A DNA stretch of 60,288 nucleotides from Noviherbaspirillum pedocola (GTDB lineage Bacteria > Pseudomonadota > Gammaproteobacteria > Burkholderiales > Burkholderiaceae_D), in contig NZ_JAEPBG010000016.1 of the NCBI RefSeq assembly GCF_016632335.1, forward strand, positions 1 through 60,288, read 5' to 3'. The position numbers and the translations under genes are program-made. This document shows positions 8,154-17,513 of the stretch, in pieces; position 1 is the stretch's first letter, and each line of letters opens with the position of its first letter. The notes under the pieces were generated by a model. That model saw only the letters and a list, made by a program, of their open reading frames with translations, had not been told where the DNA came from and did not search any database.

Positions 8154-9365
8154 CTATCCCCGCCCGCCTGCAATCCTGCGTGCTTCCGGCAAGCCGCGCA
8201 GGCGCAGCATTGCCGCCGCGCCCAGCGCCGGGCCGGGCAATAACACGAGGAATACCCACTGCCATCCCCCCAGCCGCCCCGCCACCAGCGGCAGCACCCA
8301 GATCGTTACTACCGTCAGCAGGAATCCGAGGCCGAGTTGCAGCGTCAATGCAGTGCCGATGTACATCGGATCGCCAAGCTCGGTGACCATGGTCGAGAAC
8401 TGCGCCGAATCGGCGACCACGGTAAAGCCCCATACCAGCGCAATCGCGATGAACAGCCATGGCGGCCCGTTGAACACGAAGCCGGCCAGCAGCGCGCAGC
8501 TGCCCGAGAGCGCCATCATCAGCGCGGTGGTGAAGGTGCGGCCCAAACGATCGCCCATTACGCCGCCGGCGGCGCAGCCAAGCGCGCCGATGCCAATCAC
8601 CGCGAAGGTCAGGTACGAGGCCGCGGCAGCGCCGCCTGCGCCCTGCGTCTGCAAAGCCAGGCGCGCATAGGTCAGGAACCAGGCCCACATCGCATACAGC
8701 TCCCACATGTGGCCGAAGTAACCCAGGCTCACATACACGATGCCGCGATTCTTCAGCGCATCGGTGACACGGCGCGGATCGAAGGGCGCGCGCGGAAAGG
8801 GATAGGGACCTTCATGGACGAACAGCTGCACCATCGCGGCGCCAACGAGCGTGAGTATCGTGGTTGCCGAGATCACCACTTGCCAGCGCAGGCCGCCGAC
8901 GGCATTGACCAGGTGCGGCATCGCGGAACCGAGCGTGAGCGCGCCGACCAGCACGCCGAGCGCAACGCCACGGCCGCGCGCGAACCAGGTGGCGATGAGC
9001 TTCAGTGACGGGGGATAGACCAGCGCCAGGAACATGCCGGTGGCGATACGCAGCCCGACGGTGGCAAGCGCATCGTTGAACATCAGTATCGCGGCATTGG
9101 CCAAGGCCGCGCCGACCGCGCCGGCGATGATCACGCGCTTCGGAGCAAATACGTCGGACAAGCCGAGAATGCTGGAGCCGACCGCGCCGATGACGAAGCC
9201 GACCTGCACGCCTATCGTCATCCAGGCCGCGATGCTGTCGGAGAGGCTCCAGGCTGCGCGCAGCTGTGGTATCACCGCGGTGGCGGAAAACCAGGTCGTC
9301 ATCGACAGGATGACGCATGCGGCCAGCATGGCCAGCACGCGCCAGCGGCGCGCATCCGCCGGCAT
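8154..9365 (-). CDS. MFS transporter
   Basis: A 403-residue protein with about 12 hydrophobic segments. The first contains MTTWFSATAVIPQL; loop 2-3 is LSDVFAPKRVIIAGAV. RGRGVALGVLVGALTLGSAMPHL and GGVMGDRLGRTFTTALMMAL are typical of MFS proteins of the NNP/OFA or cyanate type. The reading frame runs farther upstream into the symporter gene, but ATG 9365 follows the symporter stop by 27 bases and leads directly into the first membrane helix; GTG 9389 after GGAAGG-like bases is an alternative. It is downstream of the acetate-type symporter on the same strand and may be co-transcribed. The substrate is unknown. Confidence 0.75.
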   Translation of the reverse strand: MPADARRWRVLAMLAACVILSMTTWFSATAVIPQLRAAWSLSDSIAAWMTIGVQVGFVIGAVGSSILGLSDVFAPKRVIIAGAVGAALANAAILMFNDALATVGLRIATGMFLALVYPPSLKLIATWFARGRGVALGVLVGALTLGSAMPHLVNAVGGLRWQVVISATTILTLVGAAMVQLFVHEGPYPFPRAPFDPRRVTDALKNRGIVYVSLGYFGHMWELYAMWAWFLTYARLALQTQGAGGAAAASYLTFAVIGIGALGCAAGGVMGDRLGRTFTTALMMALSGSCALLAGFVFNGPPWLFIAIALVWGFTVVADSAQFSTMVTELGDPMYIGTALTLQLGLGFLLTVVTIWVLPLVAGRLGGWQWVFLVLLPGPALGAAAMLRLRGLPEARRIAGGRG

Positions 9366-9391
9366 GGCGCCGGCGGGTTTTCCTTCCACGT

Positions 9392-11053
9392 TCAATGTGC
9401 GCTGGCTTCGGAGGCGCCGATGCCGGTTTCGGACCGGGTTTCCTGCGCCTCGTAGCCGGCACGATCGATCTTGGCCTGCTCGCTGTGATCCGTGATCGAG
9501 AACAGCCAGATGCCGACGAAGCCAGCGATCATCGAGAACAAAGCCGGCGAGGTGTACGGGAAGATCGCCTTCGGATAGTGGAAGACATCCACCCACACCG
9601 ACTGCGACAGCACCGTCAGCAGCACCGCGGTGAAGAGGCCGAGAAAGCCGCCGATGGCCGCGCCGCGCGTGGTGCAGTTCTTCCACAGCACCGACATGAA
9701 CAGCACCGGGAAGTTGGCCGATGCCGCGACCGCGAAGGCCAGCGACACCATGAACGCGATGTTCTGCTTCTCGAAGACGATGCCCAACACGACAGCGACG
9801 ATGCCCAGCGCCACCGTGGTGATGCGCGAGACGCGCAGTTCTTCATGGCTGGTGGCCGTGCCCTTGCGGATCACGCTGGAATAGATGTCATGCGACACCG
9901 CCGAGGCGCCGGACAGGGTCAGGCCCGCGACCACCGCGAGGATGGTGGCGAAGGCCACGGCCGAGATGAAGCCGAGGAAGACGTTGCCGCCTACTGCCGC
10001 GGCCAGGTGCACCGCGGCCATGTTGGTGCCGCCCAGCAGCTTGCCAGGCGCTTCCATGAACCGCGGATTGGTGCCCACCAGCACGATCGCGCCGAAGCCG
10101 ATGATGAAGGTCAGCAGATAGAAGTAGCCGATCCAGGTCGTGGCCCAGAACACCGACTTGCGCGCTTCCTTGGCGCTGGGCACGGTGAAGAAGCGCATCA
10201 GGATATGCGGCAGGCCGGCAGTGCCGAACATCAGCGCCATGCCGAAGGAGATGGCCGAGATCGGGTCCTTGATGAAGCCGCCCGGGCCCATGATCGCGTC
10301 CTTCTTGGAGTGCACTTCGACCGCCTTGGCGAACAGCGCTTCCGGGCTGAAATGGAATTGCGCCAGCACCGCGAAGGCCATGAAGCTCGCGCCCGCCAGC
10401 AAGAGACCGGCCTTGATGATCTGCACCCAGGTGGTGGCGGTCATGCCGCCGAACAGCACGTAGACCATCATCAGCGTGCCGACGATGATTACCGCCATCC
10501 AGTATTCCAGGCCGAACAGCAGCTTGATCAACTGGCCGGCGCCGACCATCTGCGCGATCAGGTAGAAAGCCACCACGACCAGCGTGCCGGAAGCAGCAAA
10601 GATGCGGATCGGCTTCTGCTTGAAGCGGTAGGCCGCGACGTCGGCGAAGGTGAAGCGGCCGAGGTTGCGCAGGCGCTCGGCCATCAGGAAGGTCAGCACC
10701 GGCCAGCCGACCAGAAAGCCGATCGAGTAGATCAGGCCGTCATAGCCGTTCAGATACACCGATGCGGAAATGCCGAGGAAAGATGCGGCCGACATGTAGT
10801 CGCCTGCGATCGCCAGGCCGTTCTGAAAGCCGGTGATGCCACCGCCGCCGGTGTAGAAGTCCGCGGCCGAGCGGGTGCGCTTGGCCGCCCACTTGGTGAT
10901 GAACAGCGTGCCGATCACGAAGGCGGTGAACATGGTGATCGCGGTCCAGTTGGTCGCCTGCTTCTGGGTTTCGCCGATCACGTCGGCCGCATGCGCGCTG
11001 CCGGCAAGAAGTCCGAGCGCCAGCGCGCTCAGCAGGAAGGTACGGGCTCTCAT
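9392..11053 (-). CDS. actP: Sodium:solute symporter, acetate permease (ActP) type
   Basis: A 553-residue SSS-family symporter. A signal-peptide-like start ([20 protein letters not shown]) precedes about 13 membrane segments. [32 protein letters not shown] is the hallmark of ActP and relatives, which take up acetate and other short monocarboxylates with a cation. ATG 11053 overlaps the stop of the upstream DUF485 gene in an ATGA, the usual yjcH-actP arrangement. The in-frame extension upstream is a shadow of that gene. The exact substrate (acetate, pyruvate, propionate) is not determined. Confidence 0.88.
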   Translation of the reverse strand: MRARTFLLSALALGLLAGSAHAADVIGETQKQATNWTAITMFTAFVIGTLFITKWAAKRTRSAADFYTGGGGITGFQNGLAIAGDYMSAASFLGISASVYLNGYDGLIYSIGFLVGWPVLTFLMAERLRNLGRFTFADVAAYRFKQKPIRIFAASGTLVVVAFYLIAQMVGAGQLIKLLFGLEYWMAVIIVGTLMMVYVLFGGMTATTWVQIIKAGLLLAGASFMAFAVLAQFHFSPEALFAKAVEVHSKKDAIMGPGGFIKDPISAISFGMALMFGTAGLPHILMRFFTVPSAKEARKSVFWATTWIGYFYLLTFIIGFGAIVLVGTNPRFMEAPGKLLGGTNMAAVHLAAAVGGNVFLGFISAVAFATILAVVAGLTLSGASAVSHDIYSSVIRKGTATSHEELRVSRITTVALGIVAVVLGIVFEKQNIAFMVSLAFAVAASANFPVLFMSVLWKNCTTRGAAIGGFLGLFTAVLLTVLSQSVWVDVFHYPKAIFPYTSPALFSMIAGFVGIWLFSITDHSEQAKIDRAGYEAQETRSETGIGASEASAH

Positions 11054-11358
11054 TTCGACACCTTGCGTTTGATGGATTCGGTCAGGTCGTCGAATTCGCT
11101 GTTGGCGCGACGCACATAGATGCCGGTGATGATGACGGTGAACACGATGACGAAGATGCCGATGGGGATGCCCCATGTCATCACGCCCGCGCCGAGCTTC
11201 TTCGACATTAATTCCTTGTCGAAGGCGATCAGCAGGATGTAGCCGTAATAAACGATGAGCATGATGATCGCGAGCGTCCAGCCGTAGCGGCTGCGCGCGG
11301 ATACCAGCCTGTGATAGTCGGGGTCGGACTTGATCCGACGAACGAGGTCGTCCTGCAT
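11050..11358 (-). CDS. DUF485 family membrane protein (YjcH-like)
   Basis: A 102-residue protein with two membrane segments (about residues 27-47 and 61-85) and a charged N-terminus ([17 protein letters not shown]). This is the DUF485 pattern. It is translationally coupled to the ActP-type symporter through a 4-bp overlap. YjcH proteins almost always precede actP and are thought to assist the symporter, but their role is not settled. GGAGACACGCC lies upstream of ATG 11358. Confidence 0.88.
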   Translation of the reverse strand: MQDDLVRRIKSDPDYHRLVSARSRYGWTLAIIMLIVYYGYILLIAFDKELMSKKLGAGVMTWGIPIGIFVIVFTVIITGIYVRRANSEFDDLTESIKRKVSK

Positions 11359-11418
11359 GGCGTGTCTCCTTTATAGATATTCACGCGCATGGTAGGTGCG
11401 ATCGCTTACAGCAGAATT

Positions 11419-11455
11419 ACGGGGCGCTTGCGGCTGAGCCACATGCGCGCCCCGT
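11419..11455 (-). terminator. Possible terminator after the FAH-family gene
   Basis: A 9-bp stem, ACGGGGCGC with GCGCCCCGT, encloses a 19-base loop between the FAH-family stop and the DUF485 promoter region. No T tract follows on the minus strand, so it may be a processing or Rho-assisted site rather than a strong intrinsic terminator. Confidence 0.3.
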
Positions 11456-11485
11456 GTTGACGGGCTTTATTTCAGAGCAGAACGT

Positions 11486-12562
11486 TTAGGCGACCGAGCG
11501 GATCGGATTGCGGATGATGCCCACGCCAACGATCTCGGTTTCCATCACATCGCCGTGCTTGAGGAACTCCTGCGGCTTGCGAGCGAAGCCTACGCCGGAA
11601 GGCGTGCCGGTGGCGATGATGTCGCCAGGCTCGAGCGTCAGGCCGCGCGAAAGCTCGGCAATGATGCGCGGGATCTTGAAGTACATCTGCTTGTAGCTGG
11701 CGTTCTGCTTTTCCACGCCATTCACGCGCGAGATCACGCGCACATCGTCCAGCTTCACGCCGGCGGCGGTGACGATCCATGGGCCCATGGGTCCATGTCC
11801 GTCCAGGCTCTTGCCGCGGAACCATTGGCCGCCGTGCACCTTTTGCTGGATGTCGCGCGCGGTGGTGTCGTTGTATGCGGCGTAGCCAAACACATAGTCC
11901 ATCGCTTGCGCTTCAGGAATGTTCACGCCCTTGCGGCCGATGACCACAGCCAGCTCGGCTTCCCAGTCGGTCATCTTGGTGAGCGTCGGGTCGATGGGAA
12001 TCGCATCGAAGGGACCATTCATCGTGTGCGTGCCCTTGGTGAAGAACACCGGATGATCCGGCAGCTTGTCGACGGTCTTGTCGGCGCGCACGTTCTTGCC
12101 CTCCTCGAAATGGTCGAGATAGTTCCAGCCGACGCAATAGATGTTGCGGTCCGGGCGCGGGATCGGCGAGGCGAGGCGCACGCTGTCCAGCGCGATCGTG
12201 CCGGCATTGTCGCGCGCGGCGCGCTCGGCAACCTGGCGCGCCTGATTCAGACCAGCGTCGCCGCTGGCAATCAGCGACAGCATCGATGCGGGATCAAAAG
12301 CCAGGCTGGCATTCTGCCGCCGCGCCTGTTCGCCGAGATCGACCGCGCGTCCGCCGTCGAGCACTACGATGATGCCGGGCTTGCCCGATGTGCCGATGCT
12401 GCCGGTTGCCAGGCGCATGCCGACGGTGGATGCGAGCGGCGGCACGCTGGGTGCGCCTTGCGCAAGCGCGCCGGTTTGCGCGCAGCCCTGTGTGCTGGCA
12501 AGCAATCCGCCGACTGCCGCGGTGGCGCCGGCCTTCAGGATATTGCGGCGATGTTGGTCCAT
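11486..12562 (-). CDS. Fumarylacetoacetate hydrolase-family protein with Tat-like signal
   Basis: A 358-residue protein. Residues 1-35 look like a twin-arginine signal (HRRNILKAGATAAVGGLLAS, RR at 5-6, then ALAQGAP). The C-terminal two thirds are an FAH domain: NIYCVGWNYLDHFEE, FTKGTHTMNGPFD, TDWEAELAVVIGRKG with metal-binding acidic residues, and EPGDIIATGTPSGVGF. FAH proteins cleave carbon-carbon bonds of diketo acids or hydrolyse/decarboxylate related compounds and are usually cytosolic, so export is unusual. AGAGGAGACC precedes ATG 12562; upstream codons in frame lack such a site. The substrate is unknown. Confidence 0.82.
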   Translation of the reverse strand: MDQHRRNILKAGATAAVGGLLASTQGCAQTGALAQGAPSVPPLASTVGMRLATGSIGTSGKPGIIVVLDGGRAVDLGEQARRQNASLAFDPASMLSLIASGDAGLNQARQVAERAARDNAGTIALDSVRLASPIPRPDRNIYCVGWNYLDHFEEGKNVRADKTVDKLPDHPVFFTKGTHTMNGPFDAIPIDPTLTKMTDWEAELAVVIGRKGVNIPEAQAMDYVFGYAAYNDTTARDIQQKVHGGQWFRGKSLDGHGPMGPWIVTAAGVKLDDVRVISRVNGVEKQNASYKQMYFKIPRIIAELSRGLTLEPGDIIATGTPSGVGFARKPQEFLKHGDVMETEIVGVGIIRNPIRSVA

Positions 12563-13000
12563 GCTGGTCTCCTCTATTGTTCTGGATGTGATAACGATGT
12601 GATGCATGCGCCGCAGGGGTCAACGGATCGCTGCCTGGGCATTATGGTGATTCGGAAATATCTTCACAAGCAGCAGTGGGACGAAAGCTTGATCGGAAAG
12701 GAATGCTTTCACGTGCGTGACCTTTTTGCGCACTGCCTTGGACCGCTGTTCGTGGTAAAAGACAGCACAAATCACAATGCGAAGGATGGAACTGCTTGAG
12801 GTGGGTCGGAAGCTGAAGCAACTCGGCGAGCGGGTCGGCGATGCCTGGTATCAAATCGCACGAATTGCCGGCGCGGCACAATAGCCGAAGATGCGCCATT
12901 CTCAGGCTGCCGCGCCTTCCCCAACGCCTTCCCGCGCACCTTGCCGGACTGACTTCCCGCATCATCGCTATACTTTCCGCTTCGCTTTCAAAGGATAGTC
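12563..13000. other. Intergenic region between divergent fah-like and prc genes
   Basis: The region holds the divergent promoters of the FAH-family gene and prc. A 32-codon frame at 12786-12884 (MELLEVGRKLKQLGERVGDA...) looks like an amphipathic helix, but its ribosome binding site is too close to the start; it is a weak small-protein candidate only. No repeat or RNA structure stood out. Confidence 0.4.
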
Positions 13001-15157
13001 ATGAAAAAACGACTCGTGTCGATATTGCTGGCTCTCGTCACCGCTGCCACCACGGCCAGCGCGGCGCCGGCCACGCCATCGAATCCGGTGCTGCTGCCGC
13101 AGCCGCAACAGATGCAGGCAGCCGCGCTGTCGGCGCAGATTTTGAGCCGCTATCACTACCGCGCCATGCCGCTGGATGATGCGATGTCGGCAAAAATCTT
13201 CGACCGCTATCTCAAGTCGCTGGACCCGGAGAAACTGTTCTTCACCCAGCTTGATATCGATCAGATGGCGCCTGCGCGCACACAGCTCGACGACAGCATC
13301 AAGCGCGGCGACTTTCATCATCCGTACAGCATTTTCGGGCTGTACCAGCAGCGCCTTGCCGAGCGCATAGGCTACGCGCGCGAGCTGCTGAATCAGAAAT
13401 TCGATTTCACGAAGAATGAATCGTATTCCTACCGGCGCGACAAGGACACGCCCTGGGCCGCTTCGGAAGACGAGATCCGCGATCTCTGGCGCAAGCGCAT
13501 CAAGGGCGACTGGCTGCGCCTGAAACTGGCCGGCAAGGATGACAAGTTCATCCGCACGACGCTGGACAAGCGTTATGCGAACCTGCTGAGCCGCATGCAG
13601 CTGAGCAAGAGCGAAGACGTGTTCCAGATCTTCATGGATGCGTACGCGACCTCTTTCGATCCGCATACCAATTACATGGGGCCGCGTGAAACCGCGGACT
13701 TCGATATCGCGATGCGCCTGTCGCTGGTCGGCATCGGCGCGGTGCTGCAGGAACGCGAGGACTACATCACGATTCGCGAACTGGTACCGGGCGGACCGGC
13801 GGCGCTGTCTGGCAAGCTCAACGTGGGCGACCGCATCGTCGGCGTGGCCCAGGGCGCCACGGGCGACATGAAGGAGGTGGTCGGCTGGCGCGTGGATGAT
13901 GCGGTGAAGCTGATCCGCGGCACGAAGGACACGATGGTGCGGCTCGATCTGCTGCCGGCCGGTGCGGGTCCCGAAGCCAAACCGCGCGAGGTGCGCCTGG
14001 TGCGCGACAACATCAAGCTGGAAGAAAGGGCCGCGAAGAAATCCGTCATCGAATCGAAAGATGGCGCGGTGACGCGGCGCGTAGGCGTGATTACGCTGCC
14101 GATGTTCTACCAGGACACCGAGGCTAGGCGGCGCGGCGACAAGAATTACCGCAGCGCCGCGCGCGATGTCGCACGCCTGCTTGATGAGATGAAGTCAGAC
14201 AAGGTCGATGCGGTGGTCGTCGATCTGCGCAACAACGGCGGCGGCTCGCTCGATGAAGCAATCGGCGTCACCAGTCTGTTCACCGGCGCCGGTCCGGTGG
14301 TGCAGCAGCGCAATTCCAAGGGCGAGGTCGCGGTCAACAAGGGCAATGACGCGAAACCGGCCTGGGATGGCCCGCTCGGTGTACTCATCAACCGCGGCTC
14401 GGCGTCGGCATCGGAAATCTTCGCTGCCGCGATTCAGGATTACGGCCGCGGTGTGATCATCGGCGAACCCAGCTTCGGCAAGGGTACCGTGCAAACCGTG
14501 GTCAACCTCGACGAGATGACGCACAGCGACAAGCATGCGCTCGGTGAATTGAAGATGACGATTGCGCAGTTCTTCCGCATCAATGGCGGCACGACGCAGT
14601 TGCGTGGCGTCACTCCCGATATCGCGATGCCGCAGCTGTCGGATCCGAACGACTTCGGCGAATCGAGTTTCGACAATGCCTTGCCGTGGAGCGAAATCAA
14701 GCCGGCGGATTATGCGCCGATTTCAGATTTGGCCGCGTTGCTGCCCGAATTGCGCACCCGCCATGCCGCGCGCCTGGAAGCGAGCGCAGACTTCCGCTAT
14801 CTCGACGAAGAGCTGGCCGAGCTCAAGGCGCTGCGCGACAAGCGCCAGGTGTCCTTGAACGAGGCACAGCGCCGCGCCGAGGAAAAGGCGATGACCGCCA
14901 AGCTGGCGCCGTTGCTGGCGCGGGCAAACAAGGGTGACAAGCCGGCCACGAGCAAGCAGGCCGCCGACGTTGCGCTCGCGCTTGTTCCTGGCGATGCGGC
15001 GCTGCGTGCGAGCGAACGCAAGCTGACAGATGAACTGGCCGAGGAAAAGGCACGCAAGAATGCTCGCGACCTGTGGCTGGAAGAAGCCGCGCGCGTGGTC
15101 TCCGATGAATCTGCGCTGCAGCAGGCGACGGCAAGGAAATCCGTCGCACGCAACTGA
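13001..15157 (+). CDS. prc: Carboxy-terminal (tail-specific) processing protease Prc
   Basis: A 718-residue periplasmic serine protease with a signal peptide (residues 1-21, ending ASAAPA). Order: N-terminal helical region (about 40-240), PDZ domain (about 245-345, with REDYITIRELVPGGPAA), S41 protease core (about 360-570) and a C-terminal DUF3340-like tail. The catalytic residues by alignment with E. coli Prc (Ser430/Asp441/Lys455) are Ser469 in GSASASEIF, Asp480 and Lys494 in GEPSFGKGTVQ. It degrades or trims periplasmic proteins from their C-termini, including cell-wall hydrolases. AAGGATAGTC precedes ATG 13001. A 12-bp hairpin follows the stop. Confidence 0.93.
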   Translation: MKKRLVSILLALVTAATTASAAPATPSNPVLLPQPQQMQAAALSAQILSRYHYRAMPLDDAMSAKIFDRYLKSLDPEKLFFTQLDIDQMAPARTQLDDSIKRGDFHHPYSIFGLYQQRLAERIGYARELLNQKFDFTKNESYSYRRDKDTPWAASEDEIRDLWRKRIKGDWLRLKLAGKDDKFIRTTLDKRYANLLSRMQLSKSEDVFQIFMDAYATSFDPHTNYMGPRETADFDIAMRLSLVGIGAVLQEREDYITIRELVPGGPAALSGKLNVGDRIVGVAQGATGDMKEVVGWRVDDAVKLIRGTKDTMVRLDLLPAGAGPEAKPREVRLVRDNIKLEERAAKKSVIESKDGAVTRRVGVITLPMFYQDTEARRRGDKNYRSAARDVARLLDEMKSDKVDAVVVDLRNNGGGSLDEAIGVTSLFTGAGPVVQQRNSKGEVAVNKGNDAKPAWDGPLGVLINRGSASASEIFAAAIQDYGRGVIIGEPSFGKGTVQTVVNLDEMTHSDKHALGELKMTIAQFFRINGGTTQLRGVTPDIAMPQLSDPNDFGESSFDNALPWSEIKPADYAPISDLAALLPELRTRHAARLEASADFRYLDEELAELKALRDKRQVSLNEAQRRAEEKAMTAKLAPLLARANKGDKPATSKQAADVALALVPGDAALRASERKLTDELAEEKARKNARDLWLEEAARVVSDESALQQATARKSVARN

Positions 15158-15172
15158 AGCCATCCAAGGCTT

Positions 15173-15200
15173 ATCCGCCTTGTGTCGGCACAAGGCGGAT
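15173..15200 (+). terminator. Perfect 12-bp hairpin after prc
   Basis: ATCCGCCTTGTG and CACAAGGCGGAT pair perfectly around a TCGG loop, 16 bases after the prc stop. There is no T tract, so it may act as a 3'-end stabiliser or Rho-assisted stop rather than an intrinsic terminator. Confidence 0.45.
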
Positions 15201-15270
15201 GGCGGTTCCCCCTCTACATTGATAGGGCCGCGGCGCGCCGTGCGCTGCCTGCTTATCGGAGGAGCGCCCC

Positions 15271-15942
15271 ATGTTGTCGCGCGAACAACAAACGATGCGG
15301 GAGCTTGTTGCCATTCCGGACGGCGTGGCAAGCGTTGAGGGTCTGCTTGAAATCCCGCCTCATGTGCGCGGCATGGTGCTTTTCGCGCATGGAAGCGGCA
15401 GCGGCCGCCACAGTCCGCGCAATCAATTCGTCGCGCAGCAGTTGCAGCTGGCCGATATGGGCACCTTGCTTGTCGATCTGCTCACACCCGAAGAGGACCA
15501 TGACACGCAGTCGCGCTTTGACATCGAGCTCCTGGCGTCGCGCCTGGCGGTTGCGGCGGCCTGGCTACGAGCGCGGCAGGCTGGGGTGGCCTTGGGTCTG
15601 TTTGGCGCGAGCACTGGTGCGGCGGCAGCGCTGCGTTTGGCCGCGCAAGCCGGCATCGACGTCGTCGCACTGGTATCACGTGGGGGGCGGCCGGACCTTG
15701 CCGGAAACGAAGCACTGCATCGGGTTCGTGCGCCAACCCTGCTCATCGTCGGCGGCGATGACGACGAAGTCCTCGCTCTTAACCAGAAAGCCTATGCGCA
15801 GATGCACTGTGAAAAGCGTCTGGAAATCGTCGCTGGCGCCACGCACTTGTTTGAAGAACCGGGTCGCCTCGAAGAAGCGGCTATGCTGGCCGTAAACTGG
15901 TTCAGTTTCCATTTCCCGAGACCGCGTCCCAGGCACGCCTAG
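15271..15942 (+). CDS. Dienelactone hydrolase-like alpha/beta hydrolase
   Basis: A 223-residue cytoplasmic hydrolase. The nucleophile elbow is GASTG with Ser114; a likely acid is Asp163-165 in VGGDDDEV, and His192 in GATHLFEEPG completes the triad. HGSGSGRHSPRN (residues 40-51) forms the oxyanion-side loop seen in a subgroup often fused to, or adjacent to, a phosphoribosyltransferase domain; here it stands alone. ATCGGAGGAGC gives a strong ribosome binding site for ATG 15271. The substrate is unknown. Confidence 0.8.
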   Translation: MLSREQQTMRELVAIPDGVASVEGLLEIPPHVRGMVLFAHGSGSGRHSPRNQFVAQQLQLADMGTLLVDLLTPEEDHDTQSRFDIELLASRLAVAAAWLRARQAGVALGLFGASTGAAAALRLAAQAGIDVVALVSRGGRPDLAGNEALHRVRAPTLLIVGGDDDEVLALNQKAYAQMHCEKRLEIVAGATHLFEEPGRLEEAAMLAVNWFSFHFPRPRPRHA

Positions 15943-16070
15943 CGAAGGCGGAGTTTCCGTAGAGTGAACCGGGTATGCGGATGCTGCGGTGCATGATGAC
16001 AATCGCTTCCAAAGCGGCCATCATTGCCCGACAAAATCCATCCCACAGAGGATATGGCAGGAGACAGAAG

Positions 16071-16106
16071 GAGCCCGCATCATGACGATGTCGGGCTCTT
16101 TCCTTT
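16071..16106 (+). terminator. Intrinsic terminator
   Basis: GAGCCCGCATC pairs with GATGTCGGGCTC (one bulge) around a 5-base loop and is followed by TTTCCTTTT. It is a good Rho-independent terminator for plus-strand transcription, 130 bases after the hydrolase stop. The distance leaves room for a structured 3' untranslated region or a small RNA. Confidence 0.7.
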
Positions 16107-16142
16107 TGCGCCTGTGTACCGAGGACGCGTCGCTCGGGGCGT

Positions 16143-17147
16143 TCAGAAGTTCAGGCAAATCTTGCCGAAGTGGGCGCCTGACTCTTGATAACGGAAAGCA
16201 TCAGCGATCTGGTCCAGGCCGAATTGACGGTCGATGCACGGCGCGAGACGAGTAGCCTCGATGGCTCGGACAAAATCCTGCTGGTCGGCTCGGCTGCCGA
16301 CAATGAGGCCCTGTAACCTTGCCTGTTTCGCCATCAGCATTGCGGTGGGCACTTCGCCCGTGCGGCCCGTGAGTACACCGATTAGGGAAATATGCCCGCC
16401 GACTCTCACTGCCGCGATCGATTGCGGCAGCGTGCCGGGTCCTCCAACTTCGATGACATGGTCGACGCCCTTGCCTGCAAGCGCAAATGCGCGTGTACCC
16501 CAGTCTTCATGCTGGCGGTAATTGATCGTGGCATCGGCGCCCATGGCGCGTAGTCTTTCGAGCTTCTCTTCGGATGACGATGTGGCGATCACGCGCGCCC
16601 CCATCTTCTTCGCAATCTGCAACGCGAAAATGGAAACGCCTCCTGTGCCGAGCACGAGGATGGTATCCCCGGCTTTCAGCTTGCCGTCCGTGACCAGTGC
16701 GCGCCAGGCGGTCAGACCGGCTGTAGTGAGAGTGGAGGCTTGCACGTGGTCGTAGAAGTCGGGCGCGCGTGTAAAGGCGCTGGCGTTCGCCACGACGATT
16801 TCCCGGGCGTAGCCGTCTACGCCATCACCCGGTACGGTGCTGAAATCACCCACCGTCGGCGGGCCGCTTTGCCAGGTAGGAAAGAAGCAGGATACGACGC
16901 GGTCAGCCACGCGAAATTCGGCAACGCCCTCGCCCACTGCCTCGACGACTCCGGCGCCGTCGGACATGGGAATACGGCCATCGGGGATGCCATGCCCACC
17001 CTTTGCGACGCCGTAGTCGTGGTAGTTCAGCGAGGATGCGTGGATGCGAACACGGATTTGGCCCGGGCCTGGTGCGCCCGGATCCGGAAGGTCGACAATT
17101 TCCAGGCGATCAAGCCCGCCTGGTGCACGTAGCTGTATGGCTTTCAT
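16143..17147 (-). CDS. Zinc-type alcohol dehydrogenase-like NAD(P)-dependent oxidoreductase
   Basis: A 334-residue medium-chain dehydrogenase/reductase. The GroES-like half has the SLNYHDYGVAKGG and IPMSDGAGVVEAVGEGV motifs. The Rossmann half has LVLGTGGVSIFALQIAKKMG for cofactor binding and KGVDHVIEVGGPGTLPQS. The structural-zinc cysteine cluster is absent, as in the quinone oxidoreductase-like subgroup. ATG 17147 was chosen because it opens the canonical MKAIQLRAPGG beta strand; the 33 upstream in-frame codons look non-coding. The substrate is unknown. Confidence 0.85.
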   Translation of the reverse strand: MKAIQLRAPGGLDRLEIVDLPDPGAPGPGQIRVRIHASSLNYHDYGVAKGGHGIPDGRIPMSDGAGVVEAVGEGVAEFRVADRVVSCFFPTWQSGPPTVGDFSTVPGDGVDGYAREIVVANASAFTRAPDFYDHVQASTLTTAGLTAWRALVTDGKLKAGDTILVLGTGGVSIFALQIAKKMGARVIATSSSEEKLERLRAMGADATINYRQHEDWGTRAFALAGKGVDHVIEVGGPGTLPQSIAAVRVGGHISLIGVLTGRTGEVPTAMLMAKQARLQGLIVGSRADQQDFVRAIEATRLAPCIDRQFGLDQIADAFRYQESGAHFGKICLNF

Positions 17148-17342
17148 GGGAATCTTTTCTGTTGTCCGTGGTGGTTCAGACGCGCATGAGCATGTGGACG
17201 TTCCACTGTTCCCAATGGATACGCTCCGCCGTTCAGGATTGGTCAATGCATGGCGTCTTGGGCTGCTGAGTATTCGAACCGATCGCGTCTGGTGCGGTCT
17301 GAATTGATAACACGAACAACATTACCCACTATAGAGGCATTG

Positions 17343-17513
17343 ATGACCGACCTTACCAACTCGAATCCAACGCCGCCTGATGACGTAAAAGCAGAGCTTG
17401 AGAAGAACGCAGAGGAGAGCAAGAAACTCGATTCGCCGTTGCGCACGAATGACTCAACGATTGATCCGGAGAAGCCTGCGAAGGATGTGCTCAAGGGTTT
17501 CCACGGCGGGTGA
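17343..17513 (+). CDS. Small acidic hypothetical protein
   Basis: A 56-residue hydrophilic protein without cysteines or membrane segments, rich in Asp, Glu, Lys and Pro (TNSNPTPPDDVKAELEKN, DPEKPAKDVLKGFHGG). ATG 17343 has AGAGG upstream at fair spacing. It is probably disordered and I do not recognise a family. It is transcribed away from the oxidoreductase and stands alone. Confidence 0.5.
   Translation: MTDLTNSNPTPPDDVKAELEKNAEESKKLDSPLRTNDSTIDPEKPAKDVLKGFHGG

Noticed and set aside
9317-11119. A 600-codon plus-strand frame opposite the symporter
   Set aside because: Shadow of the actP-type gene; composition is Arg/His/Gln-rich without motifs.
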